A DNA stretch of 64,000 nucleotides from an uncultured Lutibacter sp. (GCF_947495725.1 NZ_CANLZZ010000006.1:186001-250000), one strand, 5' to 3'. Numbered from the stretch's first letter, positions 34,470-45,900 are shown. Notes: generated by a model from the sequence alone, not told the origin. Numbers and translations: made by a program.

Positions 34470-35876
34470 ATGAACAAACTAAAATTAACACTACTATTAA
34501 CTCTTCTTACAATAGTATCAGTAGTTGCAAAAGAATATAATATTGCTGCCTATGGAGCTATAAATGATGGGAAAACGATAAATACTATTGCAGTTCAAAA
34601 AGCAATTGACGATTGTAACAAAAATGGAGGTGGAACTGTTATGATTGACGGTGGAGGAATTTATGTTATTGGAACCATTTTTATGAAAAGCAATGTTACT
34701 TTGCACGTGGATAATGGAACTGTGCTGCAAGGAAGTACCAATCAAAATGATTATCCGCTAGAAGGTGTACATAAAAATATGTACAAAGGAGAGATTTCAA
34801 AAAACGCTTGTTTAATTTATGCTGAAAATGCAACTTCAATAGCTTTTGAAGGTCACGGAACAATTGATGGTAACGGGCATTATAAGAATTTCCCTAGAAA
34901 GGCTAAAATTATGCGTCCAATGTTAATACGTTTAAAAGATTGTTCTAATATTTCATTGCGTGATATTCATTTAATAAATCCTGCTGCTTGGACTTCGGCA
35001 TTTTTGTATTGTAACAATATTACCGTAGATGGAATTACAATTATTAGTAGAGCTAATTTTAATGGAGATGGATTAGATTTTGATGGTTGTCAAAATGTAA
35101 GAGTAAGTAATTCAAACTTTGATAATAGTGATGATTGTATTTGTTTGCAAACTTCACTTCCAGAGAAACCGTGTAGAAATGTAACTATTACCAATTGTAA
35201 TTTTACCACAAAATGGGGTGGTATTAGAATTGGATTATTGTCTAGAGGAGATATTGCGTATGTTACGGTTTCTAACTGCACATTTAGAGATATACAAGAT
35301 TCTGGGTTGAAAATTCAGCAAAATGAAGGTGGAAATATGAGTCATATGACGTTTAGTAATTTGGTTATGGAAAATGTTCCAAGACCTATATTTATGACTT
35401 TCTGCCAGCAAATTGCCTGTGTTGAAACTCCTGATGGAGAGTATGAGCCTTTAAAACGAATGCATAATATGAAATTCGATAATATTATTGTAGATAATTC
35501 AAAAGGAGATAAACATTCAGCTTTTTTCTTAACTGGAATTCCAGGACACGAAATTGAAGATATTTCAATTTCAAATGTAGATTTTATTGTTTCAGGAGGT
35601 GGCACTATTGAAGATGCAAAAAAATTAGATGTTAAAGAATATACTTTAGATAATATGAAGCGTTGGCCAGAATTTTATGTTGTTGAAGGTTTACCAGCTT
35701 ATGGTATTTACGCAAGACATTTACATGGTTTAAATTTGCAAAACATTTCAATTAAAACCAATGCTGAAGATAAGCGTGTACCTGTAATATTGAACCATGT
35801 TAAAAATCATTATGGTAGAAATCTTAAAGCAAATGGAAAGGTTTTAAAGAAAAGTGATATTTTAATTCAAAACTAA
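34470..35876 (+). CDS. GH28-like right-handed beta-helix glycosidase, second copy
   Basis: A 468-residue exported protein (signal 1-20, ending SVVA). N-terminal YNIAAYGAINDG and the beta-helix repeats match GH28. Acid residues are Asp200 (NGD) and Asp221/Asp222 (SDD). The GHG motif is replaced by KWGG (248-251), so the catalytic-support His is missing, and RIK is LKI. It is distinct from the copy at 23435 (no lipobox, 11-bp gap to a sulfatase instead of opening the operon). Activity on a non-uronic alpha-galactoside is possible; the family is clear but the substrate is not. Confidence 0.83.
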   Translation: MNKLKLTLLLTLLTIVSVVAKEYNIAAYGAINDGKTINTIAVQKAIDDCNKNGGGTVMIDGGGIYVIGTIFMKSNVTLHVDNGTVLQGSTNQNDYPLEGVHKNMYKGEISKNACLIYAENATSIAFEGHGTIDGNGHYKNFPRKAKIMRPMLIRLKDCSNISLRDIHLINPAAWTSAFLYCNNITVDGITIISRANFNGDGLDFDGCQNVRVSNSNFDNSDDCICLQTSLPEKPCRNVTITNCNFTTKWGGIRIGLLSRGDIAYVTVSNCTFRDIQDSGLKIQQNEGGNMSHMTFSNLVMENVPRPIFMTFCQQIACVETPDGEYEPLKRMHNMKFDNIIVDNSKGDKHSAFFLTGIPGHEIEDISISNVDFIVSGGGTIEDAKKLDVKEYTLDNMKRWPEFYVVEGLPAYGIYARHLHGLNLQNISIKTNAEDKRVPVILNHVKNHYGRNLKANGKVLKKSDILIQN

Positions 35877-35881
35877 AATAA

Positions 35882-37294
35882 ATGAAGAAATTTTTACAGT
35901 TGTTATTGTTAATTCCAACAATAATTATTGCTCAAAATAGTAAACCGAATATAGTTTTCTTATTAGTTGATGATGTAGGTTGGGGAGATTTTGGCTGTTA
36001 CGGTGCAGAATTTAATGAAACTCCAAATATTGATAAACTGGCCAATGAAGGAATGCTATTTACAAACGGTTACGCTGCTTGTACTGTGTGTTCACCAAGC
36101 AGAGCGGCAATATTAACAGGGAAATATCCAGCACGTTTAAAATTAACTGATTGGATTGATGGCCATAAAAGGCCATATGCCAAATTAACCGTTCCAGATT
36201 GGAATATGAGATTAGAACATAAAGAAGTGTTGCTGCCAGAAGCTTTGAAAGAAGCCGGTTATTCAACGGCTTTTTTAGGAAAATGGCATTTAATGCCTAT
36301 TGGACAAGATGATTTTGAAGAGCATTATCCTACTGATCACGGTTTTGATATTAACATTGGAGGAAGAGAATGGGGGCAGCCAAAGGGAAGAGGTAAATAC
36401 TTTTCTCCTTTTGAAATGCCTAATCTTGATGATGGAGAAAAGGGAGATTTCTTGACAGATAAATTAACGGATGCTGCAATTCAAATTATAGATACGGTAA
36501 ATAAGAAAAATCCTTTTTTATTGTATTTTTCTTATTACACAATTCACGGTCCAGTAATGTCTCCGCCTGAATTGATTGAGAAGTATAAGGAAAAAGCAAA
36601 GACATTTAAAAACACAAAGAATCAATATTTAGATCCAAAGAGGGCAGGTATGGTTGAAAAACTAGATAATAGTGTTGGACGTATACTTGTTAAACTGGAT
36701 GAATTGGGAATTGCTGATAATACCATAGTTGTTTTAACTGGAGATAATGGCGGTAATTATGATGAAACTACAGGAGGATTAAAGGCATACAAAGGGTTTT
36801 CTCACGAAGGAGGAACTAGAGAGCCTTTTGTTATAAAATGGCCTAAAAATATTAAGGGAGGTTCAACTTGCGATGAAATGGTTATAGGAACAGATTTTTA
36901 TCCAACTTTATTGGATTTAGCTGGAATTGAACAAAAACCAAAACAGCATTTAGATGGAGTTAGTATTAAATCGTTATTGACAGGAACTTCAAAAAGAATT
37001 AAAAGAAAAGAACTGTTTTGGCATTATCCACATTATCATAGAACAAATCCATATGGTGCAATTAGAGATGGGAATTGGAAGTTAATTGAGTTTTACGAAG
37101 ATGGGAGTTTGGAACTGTATAATCTTAAAAAAGATATAAACGAAACTACAAATCTTGCAAGTTCAAAGCCAAAGAAAGCTGCTTTATTATTAAAAAAATT
37201 AAAAGCTTGGAGAACCTCAGTTGATGCTCAAATGATGACAGAAAACCCTAATTTTGATATTGAAAGAGAGAAATTAAAGAAAAGACACTATTAA
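35882..37294 (+). CDS. S1 sulfatase (CSPSR), last gene of the plus-strand operon
   Basis: A 470-residue exported sulfatase (signal about 1-18, ending IIIAQ). Asp30/Asp31, CSPSR with Cys70, LGKWHLMP and LTGDNGGN are present. After the motif it reads TGKYPARLKLTDWI, typical of arylsulfatase A-like exo-enzymes of marine Bacteroidota. It follows GH28 by 5 bp, and a bidirectional terminator begins about 10 bp after its stop. Confidence 0.9.
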   Translation: MKKFLQLLLLIPTIIIAQNSKPNIVFLLVDDVGWGDFGCYGAEFNETPNIDKLANEGMLFTNGYAACTVCSPSRAAILTGKYPARLKLTDWIDGHKRPYAKLTVPDWNMRLEHKEVLLPEALKEAGYSTAFLGKWHLMPIGQDDFEEHYPTDHGFDINIGGREWGQPKGRGKYFSPFEMPNLDDGEKGDFLTDKLTDAAIQIIDTVNKKNPFLLYFSYYTIHGPVMSPPELIEKYKEKAKTFKNTKNQYLDPKRAGMVEKLDNSVGRILVKLDELGIADNTIVVLTGDNGGNYDETTGGLKAYKGFSHEGGTREPFVIKWPKNIKGGSTCDEMVIGTDFYPTLLDLAGIEQKPKQHLDGVSIKSLLTGTSKRIKRKELFWHYPHYHRTNPYGAIRDGNWKLIEFYEDGSLELYNLKKDINETTNLASSKPKKAALLLKKLKAWRTSVDAQMMTENPNFDIEREKLKKRHY

Positions 37295-37304
37295 AAATAT
37301 TATA

Positions 37305-37346
37305 AAAAAAAAGAGGAATTTTTAATCTAAAAATTCCTCTTTTTTA
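37305..37346. terminator. Bidirectional terminator between convergent operons
   Basis: A long perfect inverted repeat has the core GAGGAATTTTTA on the left and TAAAAATTCCTC on the right, with a 3-nt loop. It is flanked by an A-run on the left and a T-run on the right, so it gives a terminator in both directions. It separates the sulfatase stops at 37294 (plus) and 37354 (minus). Confidence 0.88.
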
Positions 37347-37353
37347 CTTCTAT

Positions 37354-38868
37354 TTAAAGTATTCCTGTTTTAATTTTACTATCTCTAGTAGTATTATATT
37401 TTTTAAATAATTGGTCTATTTTGCCCTTGAATTTTGGGTTGCTGATAAGGTTGCCTTTTTCGTTTTCTGAAATATTATCATTCAAATTAAATAGAGCAAT
37501 AGGAGTTCTCTTTTTAAATGTTTTATCCTTTTTATCAAACTGAATAATTAGTTTCCAACCATCTTCTGTAATCATACCTTGTTTACCTGTACCACTTTGA
37601 GTTATTAAAAAAGGATGAGGTTGAATTTTCTTTTCACCTAACAAAATAGGTAATAGGTTTGAAGAATCCATTGCATTGTTTTCTTCAATTTTTTGATTGG
37701 TTAAACCAGCCAAGGTTGCCATAATATCAATTCCAATAATAGGCGCGTTAGATACGTTATTTGCTTTAACCTTTCCAGGCCACCAAGCAATAAAAGGTAC
37801 TCTTGTTCCACCTTCATAAGCCTGATTTTTTCCACCTCTATAAATAGTGTTGGATTTGTGTTTAGATTGCATTGTTTTTTTAATTAACAAACCACCATTA
37901 TCTGAAGTAAAAATGATTAACGTATTGTCATAAATACCTTGTTTTTTTAAAGTTTGAACCATCATTTCTAGTTGTACATCTAATTCCTTCACCATATCTA
38001 AATGATTAGATGGAGTTGTGCCAGCTATTTTGGTGCCATTCAATTTTTTTGAAGGTGTATGCGGTTTATGTACAGCTTGTGAACAATAATACATAAAGAA
38101 AGGTTCTTTGGTTTTACTACTTTCTTCAATAAAATTAACAGCTTTATTAATTAGTAAAGTTCCAGCATTAAAAGGATTCCAGTTACTATCTCCTAAACCT
38201 TCTTTTTTATCAAGTTTAAACCCAAGCTTGTCAGCATATTTTTGAGTAATTAGCATTATTTCTGAATCTTCTTTTATTGGATCCATAACACCATTTTCAT
38301 AAGCAGCATAAGGTTCCGCCTGAATTCCGGCAGGATACATATAACTATAGTCAAATCCATTTTGAACAGGTCCTCTATCAATAACTTTTGTAATATCTAC
38401 ATCAGTTTCATGCTCAACTCTTGGGTTTCTATAAAGTTTGTTTGTACTTTTTCTTTTGAAATCCATTCCATAGCCCCATTTCCCAAAAAACGATGTTTTA
38501 TAACCAGCTTGTTTCATTAATTTACCTAATGTTAATTGGTTTGGTTCAATAGGAGAGCGTTCATAACAACCCCAAACTCCAGAAGGAGCGTAGCTTCTAT
38601 AACAGTGATTTCCAGTCATTATTGCATATCGAGTAGGAGCACACAAAGCCGCAGGTGAATGTGCATCTGTAAAAATAGTTCCTTCTTTTGCTAACTTGTC
38701 AATGGTTGGAGTTTCAACAATAATATTATCCGAATGCATTTTTCTATAATGCGAAATATCTCCAGTTCCTATATCATCAGCTAAAATTACAATTACATTC
38801 GGTTGGTTTTGTGAAAACCCTACAAATGGAATTAATAACAGTAAACATATTTTAAATATATTTTTCAT
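37354..38868 (-). CDS. S1 sulfatase (CAPTR)
   Basis: A 504-residue exported sulfatase (signal about 1-20, ending VGFSQ). Asp31/Asp32, CAPTR with Cys76 followed by YAIMTGNHCYRS, FGKWGYGM and TSDNGGL make up the active site. The CAPTRYAIMTG block is characteristic of one S1 branch common in marine Bacteroidota. It is the last gene of the long minus-strand operon, 7 bp after GH43, and ends at the shared terminator. Confidence 0.9.
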   Translation of the reverse strand: MKNIFKICLLLLIPFVGFSQNQPNVIVILADDIGTGDISHYRKMHSDNIIVETPTIDKLAKEGTIFTDAHSPAALCAPTRYAIMTGNHCYRSYAPSGVWGCYERSPIEPNQLTLGKLMKQAGYKTSFFGKWGYGMDFKRKSTNKLYRNPRVEHETDVDITKVIDRGPVQNGFDYSYMYPAGIQAEPYAAYENGVMDPIKEDSEIMLITQKYADKLGFKLDKKEGLGDSNWNPFNAGTLLINKAVNFIEESSKTKEPFFMYYCSQAVHKPHTPSKKLNGTKIAGTTPSNHLDMVKELDVQLEMMVQTLKKQGIYDNTLIIFTSDNGGLLIKKTMQSKHKSNTIYRGGKNQAYEGGTRVPFIAWWPGKVKANNVSNAPIIGIDIMATLAGLTNQKIEENNAMDSSNLLPILLGEKKIQPHPFLITQSGTGKQGMITEDGWKLIIQFDKKDKTFKKRTPIALFNLNDNISENEKGNLISNPKFKGKIDQLFKKYNTTRDSKIKTGIL

Positions 38869-38875
38869 TTTTAAA

Positions 38876-40219
38876 TTATTTTAATTTTAACCAATTCAAA
38901 TTCACAGCTTTTTCAGAACCCCAATCAGATTTGAATACCACTACTATATTTTTAATTCCAGTTACTTTTTCAGTAATATCGGCTTCAATAGTTTTCCAAG
39001 AACTCCATCCACCAGTATATTCAATAGGAAATGTTGCAATTAACTTACCTTTTGGATCCCCTAAACGAATTTCAAAACTTCCAGTGCGTTGTCCACTAGC
39101 TACTCGAGCTTCAATTTTAGTTGCTTCTCCATTACCAAAATCAACTTTATTAAATTTCACATATCCCAGCATTTTGGTATCACAAACCATCCAGCCGTTT
39201 GGTTCGTTTTCTCCACCTACAAAAGCAATGTTTGCTTTTGAAATTTCATTATATCTATCAATTTGAATAGTGTCTCCAATTTTTGGTATTCCAATACCTC
39301 TTATTGTTGGAGTTACTTTTTTTATGGTTCCGTCTTTTTTGAAAGTGATATAATCGGCACGCATAGAACGTAATTTATTATAACCACTAATATCCCACCA
39401 GTGATAGAATAAAATCCACTGTCCATTATATTTTACAATGGAATGATGGTTGGTGCCGTTACCAATATTATCCATAATTTTTCCTTCATAAGTAAATGGG
39501 CCCAAAGGATTTTTAGCAGTTGCATAGCCAATAGTATAGCCTTCGTCAGGAAAAACGTGTGCAAATGTAAAGTAGTAAATACCATCTTTTTTAAAGGCAA
39601 AAGAGCCTTCTTTGTAACCAGCAGGTAAACCTTCAACTTTTATAGGCTCCGCGCTAATTTCTTTCATGTTATCTTTTAGTGGAGCAACAAATAACTCTTT
39701 TCCTCCTCCAAAGTATAAGTAAGCTTTGTCATTATCATCAATAAATAAGCCTGGATCAATTCCGCTTACACCTTTTATATAATTTTTTTCCCATTTAAAA
39801 GGTCCTGTAGGGTTTTTTGATGTTCCTACACCTATTCTTCTAAAAGAAGAACCATCCTTGGGTTGTGCTGGGTAATAGTAGTAATAAGTATCACCTTTTT
39901 TAATACAATCTGGAGCCCACATTGCAAAAGTATCTTTGTCTCCCCAAGGCACATCATTTTCTTTTAAAATCCACCCGTGATCTTTCCAAGTTGATCCATT
40001 TTCTAAAGAAAAAGCGTGATAACCAGGCATACAAAAACGTGGAAATTCTTTTTCTCTTCCAGCAGGAGGATACGTATCGCTTGATGGATAGACATATAAT
40101 TTACCATCGAAAACGCGAGCTGTTGGGTCAGCTGTAAACATATGGGTTACTAATGGATTTTGAGCAAAACAAAATTGAATTGCTAACATAAAAAGAGCTA
40201 CAATTGATAGTTTTTTCAT
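38876..40219 (-). CDS. GH43 glycosidase with C-terminal CBM6-like domain
   Basis: A 447-residue exported protein (signal 1-20, ending FCFAQ). The five-bladed propeller has the GH43 triad: base Asp31 (ADPTARVFDGK), pKa-modulating Asp155 (GIDPGLF) and acid Glu204 (KEGSF). Residues from about 325 on form a beta-sandwich like CBM6 (IEARVASG, then a tail ending LNWLKLK). GH43 enzymes release arabinose, xylose or beta-1,3-galactose. Which of these is removed here is unknown; its place between GH86 and a sulfatase suggests a side group or terminal residue on a red-algal galactan. Confidence 0.86.
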   Translation of the reverse strand: MKKLSIVALFMLAIQFCFAQNPLVTHMFTADPTARVFDGKLYVYPSSDTYPPAGREKEFPRFCMPGYHAFSLENGSTWKDHGWILKENDVPWGDKDTFAMWAPDCIKKGDTYYYYYPAQPKDGSSFRRIGVGTSKNPTGPFKWEKNYIKGVSGIDPGLFIDDNDKAYLYFGGGKELFVAPLKDNMKEISAEPIKVEGLPAGYKEGSFAFKKDGIYYFTFAHVFPDEGYTIGYATAKNPLGPFTYEGKIMDNIGNGTNHHSIVKYNGQWILFYHWWDISGYNKLRSMRADYITFKKDGTIKKVTPTIRGIGIPKIGDTIQIDRYNEISKANIAFVGGENEPNGWMVCDTKMLGYVKFNKVDFGNGEATKIEARVASGQRTGSFEIRLGDPKGKLIATFPIEYTGGWSSWKTIEADITEKVTGIKNIVVVFKSDWGSEKAVNLNWLKLK

Positions 40220-40222
40220 TGA

Positions 40223-42853
40223 TTATTGTTTTATAACTTTTAAGTTTTTTGAAGAATTAGTTGTTTCTACAGATAGAAAATACATGCCCGAATTTAAATT
40301 TGAAAGATTTAAGTTTAACTTTCCATTTGTAACAGGGTATTTTTTAGAAATAGCAAGAGTGCCAAGACTTGTATATACTTTTACAATTGCGTTTATACTA
40401 GTATCATTTCCTAAATTTACAGTAATATAATTGTTAAATGGAATAGGGTATGCTGTAATTTCGTTTCCAATAAAAAATTCTTCTTTAAAAGCTTCCTGAC
40501 ATTCTTTTTCAGAAGTTATTTCTATTGAGTTTTTGCCATTTAATAGCGGTAATTCAATTGTAGATTTTGAAGTTGTATAAACTTTATTGTTAATTTTAAT
40601 TGTATAGTTATTTCCACCTGTGAGGCTGTAAAAAACTGATTTATTTTGCTGATTAACTTTTGAAGAAACTTTTAAAGCTTCTGCTTCTACAATGTTTACA
40701 TTGTAACATTGCTCAAAGTTTGGTTTACTTGGAATGGTAATACACAATTCATAATTTCCTATTGGTAAATTGTTAAAAGAGGTATTTTGTGTAAAATTCT
40801 TTGTTAGATTAAGAGATTTTATTGTTGCAGTATAGTTAAGATTATCAACAGCTGTTATTTCAACAAGTCCATTATTTTTATTTGTGCAAGTTTCTCCTGT
40901 AGTTTTAAGTTTAAAATTATTAGAACTCAATTTTTCTTCACTTCTAGAAATTTCTTTACTAAAATTAAAAACTTGCATAGTTAAACTACTAATATGTCCA
41001 CCGTTATCTGGAAACGAAACGGATATTTGATTATCTGATTTTAACAAATTATAAGGGACTTCGATTTCTAAAACACCAAAAAATTCATCTCGACCACTTT
41101 GGTCATTACCTCTCCAGTTTGTTGGAACATTAACAGATGTGTCATTAACTTTTAAAGTAGGTTTTAGAGATTTACCGTGATCTCTACCAACACCTACACG
41201 TAAAATTGCTTCACCAATTGAACCTAAATTTACATTATTTATATTGAAGTTTATATTTTGATTTGCGCTAATTGGTTTTAAATAACCATCTGCAAAATAT
41301 TTAGTTTCATTAGAAGTTTCTGAAATTGAAATTGTTTTATCAAAAGTATATTCTAATATTATTGTGGCTTCTCTACCAATATTTATTGAACTTATTGCTG
41401 AGGTTTCATTCGTTATATCTAACGCAGGGACACCTGCATTTTCGGCATGTAAATGTTGAATTTTAATGGATTCAATTTTTGCGTCACCAAAACCTTTAAG
41501 ATTAAGGTCAACTCTTCGTGCTTCGTGATGCATATTATTTACAATAACATATGCCTTGTTACCTTCAACATAAGTATCAATTTGAGTATCTAAATTGCTC
41601 GATTTTGTGTCAACTCTTGTGCCGTTTACATTAGCCCACATTTGGTAAAACTTAACAATTTCTGTGTAAACCCATTCATCACCAGTTTCTCCAGCTAATT
41701 CTTTCTTTTGACGAAATAATCTATGCGCATATTTTGCATCCGGATTTTGATCACCTGATGGTTTCCACCAATTTGCTTTGTTAATTATAAATGGCAAGGC
41801 TTGATCAATAACATCTGGTCGTTCCAAGAGTTGCATCATTATTGTTGAAAATGAACGTAAATTGTGCCAGTCTCTTTCCTTGGTGTACAATTCGCCTTCT
41901 GTATTTAAACATCCGTATTCAGAAATACAAAACGGTTTAACTTCACCTAGTTTTAAATAACCATAATGCTCCACCATATCTAATATTGCCTCAACATTGC
42001 TTCCAGCTCTATATTGTCCTTCACCTGTTTTCTGTACATTATCATATAAATGAAGTGAAAAGAAATCCATCTCTTCACCAGCTATATCAATAAATGTTTT
42101 CCAGTTTTTTTTCCAATGGTTAAAGTCAGCTGCTTCATAAGCTGGATGCGCGGCACTATAACCACCAACTTTGGCATTTGGATTTAATTCTTTAATTCTT
42201 TTAGCAACAACTTTGTGCATTTCAGAAATATTTTCTCTAGTTGTTCCTATTTTTGTTGCTTTTACAAAAGGTTCATTTAACACTTCAATATATACAGGTA
42301 ATGGTTCTCCTGTGGTACCGCCATTTCCGTGAAAATACTTAAAATAATTAGCGTAGAATTCCGCAATTGGTTTGTATCCATCTTTTGCCATTGTCCACTT
42401 TTTACCATTTGGTCCAATTTCGTGATCTCCATTAGGATACATTCCTTCCTGACCGCCCATCATATAGCTACTTAATCTATTTTCATATTTATGTTCGTTT
42501 GTATCATTTTTATATTTCTCTATAGCTTGTGCACCTTTAGTTTGTAGGTAACTAATGCTTGGCCATCCAGGTTTATTTGGGTCTTCTTCACAAATAGAGT
42601 GATTCCAAGGTAAAGAGCCATTGTTACGACCTAAGTAAGTATCAAAGTCTTCTAAAAATTCTCTCTTAAATTCTTCGTTAGGCCACTCACTATCATTTAC
42701 ACCAGCGTGAAGCATTAAATATTTTGAACGATCCAATTCTGAAACTCCTCCAACAGAATGTTTCACATCTAGATTTACATCAACTATATCTTGAGCAAAA
42801 AAGGAATTTGAAACGAGTAAACAAAAGATAACTGAAAGTAATAGTTTTCTCAT
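40223..42853 (-). CDS. GH86 beta-agarase/beta-porphyranase-like with T9SS sorting domain
   Basis: An 876-residue protein (signal 1-20, ending SFFA). The N-terminal block is VGGVSELDRSKY; the acid/base is Glu194 in VLNEPF and the nucleophile Glu312 in ISEYG. Accessory sandwich domains follow. From about 640 a Cys-containing module (CTNKNNGLVEI) leads to a type A T9SS C-terminal domain (about 800-876, with AYPIPF and GMYFLSV, ending KVIKQ). It should be secreted and anchored at the cell surface and make the first endo-cuts in the polymer, in contrast to the tail-less GH86 at 6915. It lies 3 bp before GH43. Confidence 0.9.
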   Translation of the reverse strand: MRKLLLSVIFCLLVSNSFFAQDIVDVNLDVKHSVGGVSELDRSKYLMLHAGVNDSEWPNEEFKREFLEDFDTYLGRNNGSLPWNHSICEEDPNKPGWPSISYLQTKGAQAIEKYKNDTNEHKYENRLSSYMMGGQEGMYPNGDHEIGPNGKKWTMAKDGYKPIAEFYANYFKYFHGNGGTTGEPLPVYIEVLNEPFVKATKIGTTRENISEMHKVVAKRIKELNPNAKVGGYSAAHPAYEAADFNHWKKNWKTFIDIAGEEMDFFSLHLYDNVQKTGEGQYRAGSNVEAILDMVEHYGYLKLGEVKPFCISEYGCLNTEGELYTKERDWHNLRSFSTIMMQLLERPDVIDQALPFIINKANWWKPSGDQNPDAKYAHRLFRQKKELAGETGDEWVYTEIVKFYQMWANVNGTRVDTKSSNLDTQIDTYVEGNKAYVIVNNMHHEARRVDLNLKGFGDAKIESIKIQHLHAENAGVPALDITNETSAISSINIGREATIILEYTFDKTISISETSNETKYFADGYLKPISANQNINFNINNVNLGSIGEAILRVGVGRDHGKSLKPTLKVNDTSVNVPTNWRGNDQSGRDEFFGVLEIEVPYNLLKSDNQISVSFPDNGGHISSLTMQVFNFSKEISRSEEKLSSNNFKLKTTGETCTNKNNGLVEITAVDNLNYTATIKSLNLTKNFTQNTSFNNLPIGNYELCITIPSKPNFEQCYNVNIVEAEALKVSSKVNQQNKSVFYSLTGGNNYTIKINNKVYTTSKSTIELPLLNGKNSIEITSEKECQEAFKEEFFIGNEITAYPIPFNNYITVNLGNDTSINAIVKVYTSLGTLAISKKYPVTNGKLNLNLSNLNSGMYFLSVETTNSSKNLKVIKQ

Positions 42854-42948
42854 ATGGTTCGGTATTTTTATAATTTAGGTATTCAATTAGAGCGCAATTT
42901 CCAATTATTATAATTGAATAATAGAAACGATTGAATTAATTAATATAA

Positions 42949-45900
42949 TTATTGTTTAAAGATTTTTATACTCTCGGTTTTAGCACCCATATTTACAGAT
43001 AAATAGAACAAACCTTTGTTAAGTTTTGGAAGGTTAAGATTAATCATTCCATTTGTAATTGGGTGTTCACCAGAATATGTTAAAGTTCCAATACTGGAAA
43101 ATAAATTTACGAGAGCTTTTTTATGTGAAGTGTTCACCAAATTTATTGTGAAATTTGAATTAAAAGGGTTTGGATATGCACTTATACTATTGAAAATATG
43201 AAATTCATTTTTATAAAACCCTTGGCAATCTTTATCTGTACTAATTTCAATAGTATTAATTCCAGTTTTTAAAGTTAAGTTTATATTTGAATTTGAAGTT
43301 TCAAAAAAAGTGTTATTTAATAATATTGAATAATTAGTTCCACCAGATAAGTTTAATGAAATATTTTTATTATTGGTGTTTACTTTTGAGCTAACTTTTA
43401 AATTTTCAGGTTCTGAAATGTTAATCGAATACTCCCTTGATTGAGAGTTATCTGTATTAGAAGTAATTTTAATAGAATAAATTCCTGATGCTAAATTTTT
43501 AAAAGTATAAGAGTTTGCGAAATTTTCAGAGCTATGTAATGTGTTGCCAGTAATGCTAACTGTATAATCACCAAGTAAAGAAGCGTTAATTGTAATAATT
43601 CCATTTTCAGTATTTGGACAAGAATTACTAGTACTTTGTATTGTGAATTTTGCCTTTTCAGTAGTATCAGATTTATAAATAGCTCTTGTCCAGCCACTAC
43701 CTTTTAAAGCGCACCAAAATACTTTTTCGTTATTTGGGTCGGGTTTTAAGTCTGTTATGGTATCTGGTTGACCTAAATTTTTATTGATTTTAGTCCATGT
43801 TTCACCTGCATCTAAAGATAAATATGCGCCAGGATTAAAGGTTGTTGCTCCCTTATTTTCGTGTTGTAACGCAACATTTACTGTAATTATATTTGGGTTG
43901 ATAGGAGAAACTTCGGTTTGCCATACATAAGGCATATCAAATATTTTAGCCCAAGTTGAGCCATTATCTTTACTTCTCCAAACTCCACCTTCATTAAAAG
44001 TTCCTTCGTATCTTCCACAGGAAATAAAGATATGTTTCGTATTTCTGTCAATAAAAACATTATTAACGGATTTAATTTCAGTAGGAATTGTAATTTTTGA
44101 CCAATTTCCGGCTCTATCTGTAGATTTGTACAAACCACCTTTTTGTCCTGTTGGGCCTTCATTTAATGCTGCATATAAAGTAGAAGAATTTGCAGGGTCC
44201 ATTTTTAAACGCCTAACACTAAAATCTGTAGGGAAACCATTGTTCATTGTAGACCATGTTTTTCCTTCATCAGAACTTTTTATAACACCTAATGTGGTAA
44301 AGTCTTCAGGTAATAATTTACTTGATACTTCAGCAATTGGCTTAGACATTACACAAAAGTAAATGTTTTTTGGATCATCGGGATCTATGGTTAAAGAATA
44401 TTGAAATATATTGTCGCTAGATAAATTACCACCATAAGCTAGCGGGTAAGATTCATTATTCCAAGTTTTACCGCCATCAGTAGATTTTCTAAAATAACCT
44501 CTATGGTTTTGTCTAAATTGAAGTGTGTAAATAATTTCTGGATTATTTGGATGAACTGCAACGGTAGCTATAGAATGCGCACCACCATGATTAACCTGAC
44601 CTTCAATTTGTTCTACAGCGTATGCATTTTTATCTTCATAAGAATCTAAACTTGCTGTTTGCCATAAACCATGTTCACCGCTGCAAAAAAGGTATCTATT
44701 TTCTTTTCCAGTTTCCAATAGCATAAATCTACCAGGTAAATTACTGTCACCACGAGCAACCCAGTGCTTGCTTCCTGGTTCAGTTTCAAAATCATCAACT
44801 TGGTTCCAAGTAGTTCCGTTATCATTAGACCTCATAGTTTGTTGATCTAAACAAATAAAAACTTCACCCTTCACATTAATTTCCAAAAATCTATTACCAA
44901 AAGTTTCTTCATTTTCTGATTTCTCTTTATGCAAATGAGCAAACGTAGTATTTTGTCCTGTTGGATTATTTTTAGAGGACCAATAAGCAGCATCTTTATT
45001 CTGAGACCAATATTTTCCAGTTCTGGTAGTTGTAATCCAATTTTGACCTCCATCAGTAGTTTTCCATACATCACCTGGTAAAAATGAATAATCGTGTTTT
45101 ACGTTATGAGTAATATAAATTTCATCTTTATTTAATGGGTTAACCACTAGCCTATTTAAAACTGGTAATGTTTCGGTAGGATAATTTGGATATAAGCTCT
45201 TTATTTCGTTTGAACTTTTGTCGAACCAATAACCAATAGCTTTCCAATATTTTTGTTGAGTTGTATAATTAGTTAGTTGAGTTAAATCAAAGGTAAAGTT
45301 ACCCGTTATACTTGTCCAATTTAAACCGCCATCCAAACTTTTGTAGATTCCACCTGTTGCCTTTGTAGTATTACCATTTCCTTCGTAAAACGTTTGTTCA
45401 ATTAAATAGAGGATAAATTCATTTGTATTTTTATCATAAAAATAGGTCATATCCCTAGGTAAATTGTTGGGTAATCCATTACCACTTATGGTCCAATTAT
45501 CTCCTTGATTTGCGCTTCTATATACTCCTGAATTGGTTGCCATAATAATGTTGTTGGAATTTCTTGGGTCTACAATAATTCTTCCAATATCTAGGGTAGA
45601 AGGTAAGTCAGTCTTTTTCTTTTGCCAAGAAGCACCTCTATCAGTGCTTCTGAAAATTTGTCCATAATCAGAATATTTATAAACATAGCCTAATAAATCA
45701 CTTTGTTTTCTATGATTAGCTTTTACATTCCAAAAATCTCCACCTCCAATAAACCAATTATTGTCATTTGAAGGATCAACAGCTAGCTCGGCATGTTTAC
45801 CTCCTAAATCTTTTATAAAAGTCCAATTTCTACCTCTATCGGTTGTATTATATAATTCACCTCTAACATCTATTGCATACCCAAAATCGGCATCTTGATG

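Noticed and set aside
38931..39266. A 111-codon plus-strand reading frame
   Set aside because: It is antisense to the GH43 coding sequence, with no recognisable domain and no plausible upstream signal. It arises from the codon bias of the real gene.
38876..40219. GH43 as evidence that the locus targets xylan or arabinan
   Set aside because: No GH10, GH11, GH67, GH115 or GH51 accompanies it, and the surrounding genes are galactan-type; one GH43 is not enough.
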